Of a DNA stretch of 64,000 nt, positions 57,195-64,000 are shown one piece after another. The notes beneath the pieces were generated by a model that did not search any database, was not told where the DNA came from, and was given only the letters and a program-made list of their open reading frames with translations. Positions within the stretch are counted from its first letter, which is position 1; every line of letters starts with the position of its first letter. The translations under genes were made by a program, and so were the position numbers. Origin of the DNA: Bacillus sp. M6-12 (lineage in GTDB: Bacteria > Bacillota > Bacilli > Bacillales > DSM-1321); contig NZ_PGVF01000014.1 of NCBI RefSeq assembly GCF_002860285.1, positions 62,001 through 126,000 of the forward strand. The letters are read 5' to 3'.

Positions 57195-57380
57195 CTAGTC
57201 CAATTTTCCTTGGTCTCTCATTTTCTTTTTTGCGGCAAATCCGTAACCCATGATGGCGTTTAACGCTATTATGGAGACAATTATGCCAATCGTGCTTCTT
57301 TCACCGACAGAAATGCCAATTCCAGCCATGCTGGCGGCAGCGAGAAAGGCGAGAAATAGAAAATTCCACTTGATGTTCAT
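57195..57380 (-). CDS. ylaF: Small membrane protein YlaF (DUF5325)
   Basis: A 61-residue protein with two membrane segments (about 5-25 and 30-50) and a basic tail (AAKKKMRDQG). Size, hydropathy and position just before typA match B. subtilis YlaF. AGAGGTG precedes the ATG on the reverse strand. Confidence 0.8.
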   Translation of the reverse strand: MNIKWNFLFLAFLAAASMAGIGISVGERSTIGIIVSIIALNAIMGYGFAAKKKMRDQGKLD

Positions 57381-57422
57381 ATGGTTTCACCTCTATTAAT
57401 TCATTGTACAGAATTTCTTTCT

Positions 57423-57449
57423 TTGATTCTACTGTGTTTGTGATATAAT
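57423..57449 (+). promoter_or_regulatory. Promoter of typA with extended -10
   Basis: TTGATT and TGATATAAT; the spacer is 15 bases, short, but the TGN extension fits an extended -10 promoter. Confidence 0.55.
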
Positions 57450-57493
57450 ACTTAGGTTAATGAAAAAGTTAATATATATTAGGAGTGAATTTG

Positions 57494-59335
57494 TTGAAAT
57501 CACGCAATGATATTCGAAATATAGCCATTATCGCCCACGTTGACCATGGTAAAACAACGCTGGTTGATGAACTATTGAAGCAATCAGGTACTTTTCGTGC
57601 AAACGAACATGTTGAAGAACGTGCAATGGATTCTAACGATCTTGAAAAAGAACGCGGAATCACAATTCTAGCGAAAAATACGGCTGTTCAATATAAAGAT
57701 ACAAAAATAAATATTTTAGACACGCCTGGACATGCTGACTTTGGCGGCGAGGTAGAACGAATTATGAAAATGGTTGACGGCGTTCTGCTTGTTGTTGATG
57801 CATACGAAGGCACAATGCCTCAAACACGCTTCGTGTTAAAAAAGGCATTGGAACAAAAGCTTACACCAATTGTTGTTGTAAATAAAATTGATAAAGACTC
57901 TGCCCGTCCTGAAGAGGTTATTGATGAGGTTTTGGATTTATTCATTGAACTAGGTGCAAATGAAGAACAACTTGAATTCCCGGTTATTTATGCATCTGCA
58001 ATCAATGGTACGGCAAGTCCGGATCCTGATCCAGCAAACCAGGAAGAAAATATGGGTTCTTTATTTGAAGCGATCATTGAAAATATCCCGGCACCTGTTG
58101 ACAATAGAGAAGAAGGCCTGCAGTTCCAGGTTGCTCTGCTTGATTATAACGATTATGTAGGCCGTATCGGAATTGGGCGTGTATTCCGCGGAACTATGCG
58201 GGTAGGCCAGCAGGTAGCCCTAATGAAGCTTGATGGTTCAGTTAAACAATTCCGTGTTACAAAAATCTTTGGTTTTATCGGACTGAAGCGAGTCGAAGTT
58301 GAAGAAGCAGTAGCGGGCGACCTTGTCGCAGTTTCCGGGATGGAAGACATTAACGTAGGCGAAACAGTTACACCGGTTGACCAGCAGGAAGCTCTTCCTG
58401 TTCTTCGAATTGATGAACCTACACTGCAAATGACTTTCCTTGTAAATAACAGCCCATTCGCAGGACGTGAAGGGAAGTTTGTTACAGCAAGAAAAATTGA
58501 AGAAAGATTAAAAGCACAGCTTGAAACAGATGTCAGCTTACGAGTAGAGGACACTGATTCACCGGATGTGTGGATAGTTTCCGGACGCGGTGAGCTTCAC
58601 CTATCCATCTTGATTGAAAATATGAGACGTGAAGGATACGAGCTTCAGGTTTCAAAGCCGGAAGTTATCGTAAGGGAAATTGACGGTGTTCGCTGTGAGC
58701 CAGTTGAACGTGTTCAAATTGACGTTCCTGAAGAGCATACTGGCGCTATCATGGAATCTATCGGTGCCCGTAAAGGCGAAATGCTGGATATGATCAATAA
58801 TGGAAGCGGACAAGTCCGTCTATTATTCAATGTACCAGCACGCGGTTTGATCGGATACTCTACTGAATTCCTTACATTGACGCGCGGATATGGCATTATG
58901 AACCACACATTTGACAGCTATCAGCCAATGGCTACTGGCCAGGTGGGCGGCAGACGACAAGGTGTTCTTGTGTCCATGGAATCAGGTAAAGCAACGCAAT
59001 ACGGTATCATGCAGGTTGAAGACCGCGGCGTAATCTTTGTAGAGCCGGGTACAGATATTTACGAAGGTATGATTGTCGGTGAACATAACCGTGAGAGTGA
59101 CTTAACGGTTAATATCGTAAAAGCTAAACAAATGACCAACATGCGTTCAGCCAATAAAGATCAAACAACAACAATGAAAAAACCAAGAATCATGTCACTT
59201 GAGGAATCACTTGAGTATCTGAATGATGATGAGTACTGCGAAGTAACTCCTGAATCAATCCGTTTGCGCAAGAAGATTCTTGATAAAAATGAACGTGAAA
59301 GAGTACAGAAAAAGAAAAAGTACGCTGAACAGTAA
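57494..59335 (+). CDS. typA: Ribosome-binding GTPase BipA/TypA
   Basis: A 613-residue translational GTPase with the P-loop [28 protein letters not shown] and NKID. EF-G-like domains III and V and the BipA-specific C-terminal domain (from about 490) follow. It assists ribosome assembly, mainly at low temperature. TTG 57494 (MKSRNDIRN) is nine bases after AGGAG and agrees with the B. subtilis start; codons upstream are discarded. ylaH follows after 32 bases. Confidence 0.94.
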   Translation: MKSRNDIRNIAIIAHVDHGKTTLVDELLKQSGTFRANEHVEERAMDSNDLEKERGITILAKNTAVQYKDTKINILDTPGHADFGGEVERIMKMVDGVLLVVDAYEGTMPQTRFVLKKALEQKLTPIVVVNKIDKDSARPEEVIDEVLDLFIELGANEEQLEFPVIYASAINGTASPDPDPANQEENMGSLFEAIIENIPAPVDNREEGLQFQVALLDYNDYVGRIGIGRVFRGTMRVGQQVALMKLDGSVKQFRVTKIFGFIGLKRVEVEEAVAGDLVAVSGMEDINVGETVTPVDQQEALPVLRIDEPTLQMTFLVNNSPFAGREGKFVTARKIEERLKAQLETDVSLRVEDTDSPDVWIVSGRGELHLSILIENMRREGYELQVSKPEVIVREIDGVRCEPVERVQIDVPEEHTGAIMESIGARKGEMLDMINNGSGQVRLLFNVPARGLIGYSTEFLTLTRGYGIMNHTFDSYQPMATGQVGGRRQGVLVSMESGKATQYGIMQVEDRGVIFVEPGTDIYEGMIVGEHNRESDLTVNIVKAKQMTNMRSANKDQTTTMKKPRIMSLEESLEYLNDDEYCEVTPESIRLRKKILDKNERERVQKKKKYAEQ

Positions 59336-59367
59336 TAATTCGAAGTGAGAAACTAGGAGGGTAAAGG

Positions 59368-59694
59368 ATGATTGAAGAACGTTTAACGTTTTTTGCTGCC
59401 CTTTATAAAATCGGTGAAAATCAGGACCAGACTCAGCTGGGAATGTGGCTTTTATACAGTACAATTGTGCTTTTGTCCATTCTCGTTTATAATTTGGGAT
59501 TTGCCCGAAAGCTGCCCCTTTTGAAGAATGTTGTTGTTTATATTTCACTTGCTTTGGGATGTACAGTCCTGACATTCTTTGCAGTATTCCTGCCCGTTGC
59601 AGAAGGGCTTGTCGTCGCTGCCCTGTTTCTGGGAGCTTACAAGTTCCGCCGTCATCGCCGTCAGGATGAACAGCAGGCTGAGCAGGGGAGCTAG
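59368..59694 (+). CDS. ylaH: Membrane protein YlaH
   Basis: A 108-residue protein with three membrane segments (about 25-42, 53-72 and 76-92) and a basic C-terminus ([12 protein letters not shown]). It matches B. subtilis YlaH (YlaH-like family) downstream of typA. ATG 59368 follows AGGAGGGTAAAGG. Confidence 0.88.
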   Translation: MIEERLTFFAALYKIGENQDQTQLGMWLLYSTIVLLSILVYNLGFARKLPLLKNVVVYISLALGCTVLTFFAVFLPVAEGLVVAALFLGAYKFRRHRRQDEQQAEQGS

Positions 59695-59697
59695 CCT

Positions 59698-59982
59698 ATG
59701 AAATCGCTGCAGGATACATTATATAATTGGCTGACGATAAAAGTTGTCAATCTGGCACGGCCTGATGACACTGCCGCTCATGAAACGACAGAGCTGTTCG
59801 AGCATATGCTTGCTGATGAACATGCTGTGTCAGACATGGTCATCACAAAAGAACCGCCAATGTATTTTATTAACTTTAAACAGCGGGGCGAAGCAAAAAG
59901 AGTCCGGTTTCCCGAGGAACTCATCGACATTATGCTGAACCAGATTGAAGAAGAACCAGAGAAATATGCAAATTATGAGTAA
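59698..59982 (+). CDS. Conserved small protein
   Basis: A 94-residue protein with the pattern KSLQDTLYNWLTIKVV, an acidic helical middle and the end FPEELIDIMLNQIEEEPEK. It begins three bases after the ylaH stop with GGGGAG inside ylaH, so it is cotranscribed with typA-ylaH. I do not recognise a B. subtilis counterpart. Function unknown. Confidence 0.7.
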   Translation: MKSLQDTLYNWLTIKVVNLARPDDTAAHETTELFEHMLADEHAVSDMVITKEPPMYFINFKQRGEAKRVRFPEELIDIMLNQIEEEPEKYANYE

Positions 59983-60020
59983 CAAGAAAGCCCCTTGCCA
60001 GCTGGCAAGGGGCTTTCTTG
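59983..60020. terminator. Bidirectional terminator
   Basis: Nearly perfect palindrome CAAGAAAGCCCCTTGCCA with TGGCAAGGGGCTTTCTTG. Confidence 0.88.
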
Positions 60021-60030
60021 TTATTGTGGT

Positions 60031-60477
60031 TTAGGGGAAAATAGAATCTATAAGCCGGCTGATAACAGCGAGCAGAAGCGCAAATATTAGATGGCATAAC
60101 ATCCAATAATAAAAGGAATGCAAATCGTTAGAATTAACAATTGGAACCTCAGCCAGTACTGATAATGGAAAATACAACAAAATGGCCGGAATTGTGACAC
60201 TGATTGCTAGCCTTATCCTGCCACTCATCGCTTCTGTTTTCGATGAAGCGATAAGTATACAGTAACCTCCTCCGAGCAGGAAGGAGATGGCGAGATGGAA
60301 AATAAATTCAATCGGTTCCCCAAAATTCTGATTATCCAGGAAGGGGATGAAATCAACATTCAATAAAAGCGTGTATATTTCTTTTTCGGTAATATGCTGT
60401 ACGTATTTCATCATCATGCCGAGAATCGTTCCGGCCAGCAATCCGGACAATGATCCTCTCCAGAAGCTTTTTACCAT
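60031..60477 (-). CDS. Multi-pass membrane protein of unknown function
   Basis: A 148-residue protein with four hydrophobic segments (about 8-22, 58-75, 88-110 and 122-143). It overlaps the end of ylaI by seven bases and is transcribed after it, so the two form an operon. The layout is like YagU/DUF1440-type inner-membrane proteins, but I have no firm match. Confidence 0.65.
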   Translation of the reverse strand: MVKSFWRGSLSGLLAGTILGMMMKYVQHITEKEIYTLLLNVDFIPFLDNQNFGEPIEFIFHLAISFLLGGGYCILIASSKTEAMSGRIRLAISVTIPAILLYFPLSVLAEVPIVNSNDLHSFYYWMLCHLIFALLLAVISRLIDSIFP

Positions 60478-60671
60478 TCATCCTCTTCGTTTACGGAGCG
60501 GTACAAACGGAAATTTCCTGTAGCAATACGAGCGTTGGTCTTTTCTTCAATACGGGAATGGCAGCTAATGCACATATATGTATGGATGGGCCGGTTTCTA
60601 AGTTTTTTTGCCTGTGGAGAATCATCTTCTATTGATTCAATCTTATCGCAGATTACGCATTTTACTCTCAA
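60471..60671 (-). CDS. ylaI: Zinc-binding protein YlaI
   Basis: A 66-residue protein (DUF2197) with two CxxC pairs, CVICDK and CISCHSR, spaced as a zinc finger, and ATGNFRLYRS near the end. TTG 60671 is chosen after AGAGGTG; it gives MRVKC, as in B. subtilis YlaI. Function unknown. Confidence 0.87.
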   Translation of the reverse strand: MRVKCVICDKIESIEDDSPQAKKLRNRPIHTYMCISCHSRIEEKTNARIATGNFRLYRSVNEEDEW

Positions 60672-60814
60672 ATGGTACACCTCTTTTACTAATTCAGTTA
60701 TGATATTAGTATATCATGATTATTCAGGCAAGAATATTTGAAACCGCGAAAAGGATTTCATATACTTATGAAAGCGGAAATAATCAAGGAATATAGATAA
60801 TTGGAGGCATTATT

Positions 60815-61273
60815 ATGGCCAATCAAGTTGAACCGAAATTAATTAAACCATTATTTGATTTACTGCAAAAAGAACATTATATAATTCTTGCTACAGTAGA
60901 CCATGAAACAGGAGGCCCGAATGTAAATGCTATTTCCTGGGTGTACGCCCATTCGGAGGACGCAATTCGATTTGCCGTTGATAATCGATCACGGATTGTC
61001 CAAAACCTCGTGAATAATCCGAGCGCTGCCTTTACTTTAATTGCCAATGAAACAACGTATTCCATCAGCGGCAAAGCTTCCATTCTTGAGCAAAAGCTGG
61101 AAGGTGTGCCTTTGAAGCTTGCCCTTGTCGAAGTAGCAATTAGCGAGGTACGAGATATTATGTTCTACGGATCAAAGATCACAGTTGAGCCTCAATATGA
61201 TAAAACCTATGACAAAAATGCTGCTGCTAAGCTTGATAAACAAGTTCTGGAAGCAATAAGGAACAGAGCCTAA
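60815..61273 (+). CDS. ylaL: Pyridoxamine phosphate oxidase-fold protein YlaL
   Basis: A 152-residue FMN-binding split-barrel protein: HYIILATVDHETGGPNVNAISWV, RSRIVQNL and the SISGKASIL strand. It matches B. subtilis YlaL. Proteins of this fold bind FMN, F420 or heme; the activity is not known. ATG 60815 follows TTGGAGG. Terminator at 61283. Confidence 0.85.
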   Translation: MANQVEPKLIKPLFDLLQKEHYIILATVDHETGGPNVNAISWVYAHSEDAIRFAVDNRSRIVQNLVNNPSAAFTLIANETTYSISGKASILEQKLEGVPLKLALVEVAISEVRDIMFYGSKITVEPQYDKTYDKNAAAKLDKQVLEAIRNRA

Positions 61274-61282
61274 ACAGCAAAA

Positions 61283-61316
61283 AAAAACTTGCCAATTTGG
61301 CGAGTTTTTTTTTTTT
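61283..61316 (+). terminator. Rho-independent terminator
   Basis: AAAACTTGCCA pairs with TGGCGAGTTTT, followed by a very long T run. Confidence 0.85.
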
Positions 61317-61532
61317 GCCTCCATGCCGGACATGTTACTTATCGCACATCATATCTGAGGATTTTTACCCACCCCTATTCTTCCCTGTAAATATTCTTCT
61401 ATCTTTACACAAATGGACATATATTTTAGCAACAGTCTCGTCCACAACATAAACTAAAGCATAAGGAATCAACAAAGCTGATTGCTCTTTTTAATCGGGG
61501 CTTTTAGGATATTACGGGCAGGGGGCATCGTA

Positions 61533-62861
61533 TTGAGCAAAATCTATGTATTAGACACAAATGTATTATTGCAGGATCCGTATTCGATCTTTTCTTTTGA
61601 GGAAAACGAAGTGGTCATTCCCGCGGTGGTATTAGAAGAAGTAGATTCAAAAAAAAGGTACATGGATGAAATCGGAAGAAATGCGCGTCAAGTGTCAAAG
61701 CTAATAGACGGATTCAGAGAAAAGGGCAGACTTCACGAAAGTATCCCCCTCCACAATGGAGGCACATTGCGCATTGAATTAAACCATCGCTCGTTTCAGC
61801 AGTTACAGGAAATATTCGTTGAAAAGACAAATGATAACAGGATTTTGGCTGTGGCCAAGAACCTTTCATTAGAAGAAGATACAAAGGAAAATGGCAGGCA
61901 GGTTATTCTCGTCAGCAAAGATACCCTTGTCAGGGTAAAAGCTGATGCAATTGGCCTTTTAGCGGAAGATTTTCTTAGCGACAGAGTTGTTGAGCTAGAC
62001 CATATTTATAGCGGTTTTGTGGAAGTGTATCTTGCTCAGGAGGTTCTGAATCTTTTTTATTCAGCTGGAGAGTTAAAGGTGTCAGAAGTCACTGCCAAAC
62101 AATTGTACCCTAATCAATTTTTAATTATGAAAAATGCACTGGGTGGATCGGCTTCAGCTATTGCCATAGTTGATCCCTCTGGGAAAAAAGTTAAGAAATT
62201 GGTTTTTGACCATGATCATATATGGGGAATCAAGCCCCGCAATGTTCAGCAAACAATGGCTATGGAGCTTTTGTTGCGCAAAGATTTGCCACTGGTTACC
62301 CTGATAGGCAAAGCAGGGACCGGAAAAACATTGCTAGCCTTAGCATCCGGCCTGATGCAGACAGAGGATATGGGGTATTTCAAAAAACTGCTTGTAGCAA
62401 GGCCAATTGTACCGGTAGGAAAGGATATTGGGTATCTCCCAGGAGAAAAGGAAGAAAAGCTTCGCCCATGGATGCAGCCGATTTTCGATAATCTGGAATA
62501 TTTATTCAACACGAAAAAACCAGGAGAACTTGACGCCATTCTGGCTGGAATGGGATCAATTGAAGTGGAAGCGCTAACGTATATTAGAGGAAGAAGCATT
62601 CCAGAACAATTTATCATTATTGATGAAGCGCAAAACCTGACAAAGCATGAAGTGAAAACGATATTAACCCGTGTCGGTGAACGGAGCAAAATTGTTTTAA
62701 TGGGCGATCCGGAGCAAATCGACCATCCCTATCTGGATGAGTATAATAATGGATTAACTTATGTGGTTGAAAAATTCAAGGAACAGCAGATTGCTGGACA
62801 TATTAAGCTTATCAAAGGTGAAAGGTCCGGCCTTGCGCAGCTTGCAGCAAATTTACTTTAA
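61533..62861 (+). CDS. ylaK: PIN domain plus PhoH ATPase YlaK
   Basis: A 442-residue protein: N-terminal PIN-like nuclease domain (1-150, KIYVLDTNVLLQDPYSIF with the acidic residues) and C-terminal PhoH ATPase (about 225-442) with the Walker A GKAGTGKT, IIDEAQN (Walker B) and GDPEQID. It is a PIN-PhoH RNA helicase/nuclease fusion as in B. subtilis YlaK. TTG 61533 follows GGGGG at a good distance and gives the family start MSKIYVLD. Confidence 0.9.
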   Translation: MSKIYVLDTNVLLQDPYSIFSFEENEVVIPAVVLEEVDSKKRYMDEIGRNARQVSKLIDGFREKGRLHESIPLHNGGTLRIELNHRSFQQLQEIFVEKTNDNRILAVAKNLSLEEDTKENGRQVILVSKDTLVRVKADAIGLLAEDFLSDRVVELDHIYSGFVEVYLAQEVLNLFYSAGELKVSEVTAKQLYPNQFLIMKNALGGSASAIAIVDPSGKKVKKLVFDHDHIWGIKPRNVQQTMAMELLLRKDLPLVTLIGKAGTGKTLLALASGLMQTEDMGYFKKLLVARPIVPVGKDIGYLPGEKEEKLRPWMQPIFDNLEYLFNTKKPGELDAILAGMGSIEVEALTYIRGRSIPEQFIIIDEAQNLTKHEVKTILTRVGERSKIVLMGDPEQIDHPYLDEYNNGLTYVVEKFKEQQIAGHIKLIKGERSGLAQLAANLL

Positions 62862-62920
62862 TACAAAAGACCTGGCAGACGAAAGGAGATAATACCCTGC
62901 GTTTTCCAGGTCTTTTGTAT
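62861..62920. terminator. Bidirectional terminator
   Basis: ATACAAAAGACCTGG pairs with CCAGGTCTTTTGTAT around a 30-base inner segment. Confidence 0.85.
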
Positions 62921-62925
62921 AGCTG

Positions 62926-63423
62926 TTATCTTACTTTGAATTTTGAAACTCTTTTAATTGGATTTTCTGCATTGCTGCCGTCTCCAAAATAAACGTATAC
63001 CGGGCCTTCTTCTTTCAGTGGCTTGCCTTCTGCGGAAAAACCCAGAACAAAATCTTCAGCCTGTTCCAGTGGAAAAGTATATTCTCCAGCGGATGTCTCA
63101 ACAATCAGTTCCCTGGCGTTTTCCCTAGGAACCGAATTGTCCAAAAAGGGCTTAAAAGGGATTCCGAATGTCCCTGTCAGAATTCGTTCCTTTTCATACT
63201 TTTTTTCCGTTTTGAGAGTCGGCGGAAATACAGCGCCTTCACGGATTTCCCTATCCCAGTGTTCCGATACCGCCTTTGTATATTCTTCCAATTCATTGTT
63301 CTTCTTTTCCTCTGGCTGGAAGTATGTAGTAAGATCGACTTTTCTGTCGTCAAAGATCCATACTCCCGGGTCAAGTGTAATCGGAAAATTTACATTTCCT
63401 GTCAATAATATAATTGATTCCAT
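62926..63423 (-). CDS. Conserved protein of unknown function
   Basis: A 165-residue beta-rich acidic protein with [30 protein letters not shown] and [15 protein letters not shown]. No membrane segment. ATG 63423 follows GGAAGGATAG on the reverse strand. It lies between ylaK and ylaN. Not recognised beyond the impression of a Bacillus-specific family. Confidence 0.7.
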   Translation of the reverse strand: MESIILLTGNVNFPITLDPGVWIFDDRKVDLTTYFQPEEKKNNELEEYTKAVSEHWDREIREGAVFPPTLKTEKKYEKERILTGTFGIPFKPFLDNSVPRENARELIVETSAGEYTFPLEQAEDFVLGFSAEGKPLKEEGPVYVYFGDGSNAENPIKRVSKFKVR

Positions 63424-63602
63424 CAAAATCTATCCTTCCGTTGCGAGGTTACCTTTTCAGTATAAGCACTTTATGGGTGATTGTCACAAAAAACAGTGTG
63501 AATAATGAAATTGTCCTGTCGTTCCCTTGCTTTTTTATCAAAGTAAGTATAAAATTTAAAGATAAGAATAGTAATCGCTCTGGAAGCAGGGGGGATTTAA
63601 AT

Positions 63603-63884
63603 ATGACGTCTGAAATGCTTGTCAACCATAAGGAAAGAGCATACGCTTTATTAAAAGCGGATGCTGACAAGATTTTAAAGCTGATAAAAGTACAAATGGA
63701 TAATCTGACTATGCCTCAATGCCCTCTTTATGAAGAGGTTTTAGATACACAAATGTTTGGCTTATCACGTGAAATAGATTTTGCTGTCCGATTAGGTTTA
63801 GTCGAAGAGACTGTTGGAAAGGAACTTCTTGAAGCGCTTGAACACGAATTGTCAGCCTTACATGAAGCTTCAATGAAAAAATAA
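63603..63884 (+). CDS. ylaN: YlaN family protein
   Basis: A 93-residue all-helical protein with [25 protein letters not shown] and [18 protein letters not shown]. It belongs to the YlaN/UPF0358 family, essential in rich conditions in B. subtilis in some screens and linked to iron homeostasis through Fur. ATG 63603 follows CAGGGGGG. In B. subtilis ftsW follows; here it would be outside the window. Confidence 0.92.
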   Translation: MTSEMLVNHKERAYALLKADADKILKLIKVQMDNLTMPQCPLYEEVLDTQMFGLSREIDFAVRLGLVEETVGKELLEALEHELSALHEASMKK

Positions 63885-63897
63885 TAAGGCTACACTT

Positions 63898-63937
63898 AAA
63901 CTCAAACAATTTTCTTGCGGATTGTTTGAGTTTTTTT
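63898..63937 (+). terminator. Rho-independent terminator
   Basis: AAACTCAAACAAT pairs with ATTGTTTGAGTTT, followed by seven T, behind ylaN. Confidence 0.88.
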
Positions 63938-64000
63938 ATATACTTTTTTTAATGATTATTCATTAAATTCGCTATATTAGAAAAATAGTATTAAAATATT

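Overview
The window reads as chromosomal core DNA of a low-GC, motile, aerobic Gram-positive of the Bacillus group. Gene content and order follow the Bacillus subtilis ykvO/ykwC-patA-cheV-ykyB-ykuE-ykuF-ykuI-ykuJ-ykuL-ccpC-dapH-dapL-ykuU-ykuV-ktrC-rnjA-rpoY-ykrA-def-ykyA-pdhABCD-SR1-speA-yktA-yktB-ykzI-yktC-ylaF-typA-ylaH-ylaI-ylaK-ylaL-ylaN path, recognised from memory of those protein families. It is not B. subtilis: several B. subtilis neighbours are missing and others are inserted. No rRNA, tRNA, CRISPR array, prophage or intact insertion sequence was seen.

Layout. 1-7.9 kb: an SDR cut by the window edge, a 3-hydroxyisobutyrate dehydrogenase-like enzyme (ykwC), patA (lysine synthesis), corA, an RDD membrane protein and cheV. 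7.9-17 kb: a cyclic-di-GMP neighbourhood (membrane GGDEF protein, an EAL-domain remnant, ykuI), with ykyB, ykuE, an SLC13/RCK transporter and fadH, plus a decayed ABC ATPase. 17-24 kb: a secreted protein, a glutaredoxin, a broken chromate transporter, a metallo-beta-lactamase-fold enzyme, ykuJ, a 47-residue zinc ribbon, darB (c-di-AMP sensor), a TauE permease and ccpC with a putative self-operator. 24-32 kb: dapH and dapL (acetylated lysine branch, working with patA), the redox pair ykuU/ykuV, an ECF sigma/anti-sigma pair, ktrC, then rnjA-rpoY. 32-46 kb: ykrA, def, ykyA, the pdhABCD operon, small genes, the SR1/SR1P dual-function RNA and speA. 46-55 kb: an NMO-type flavoenzyme, yktA, and a complete trpEGDCFBA operon behind two consecutive tryptophan T-boxes, placed between yktA and yktB. 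55-64 kb: yktB, ykzI, suhB, typA-ylaH, ylaI, ylaL, ylaK and ylaN.

The most informative non-coding signals are the tandem T-boxes (both with UGG specifiers and their own terminators), the SR1 locus with a cre-like site just behind its promoter, an exact ATAA-N7-TTAT dyad upstream of ccpC, and a dispersed intergenic repeat family with at least eight copies, one of which separates dapH from dapL. A 23-codon basic peptide gene with its own ribosome site and terminator lies upstream of rpoY.

Most genes are ordinary housekeeping genes. I see no complete, unmistakably new multi-gene system. The best candidates for undescribed biology are the repeat family, the small basic peptide, the ECF/DUF4871-like pair and the GGDEF protein with a cysteine-rich tail. 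Start sites were moved from the longest reading frame wherever a ribosome site or the family alignment supported it.
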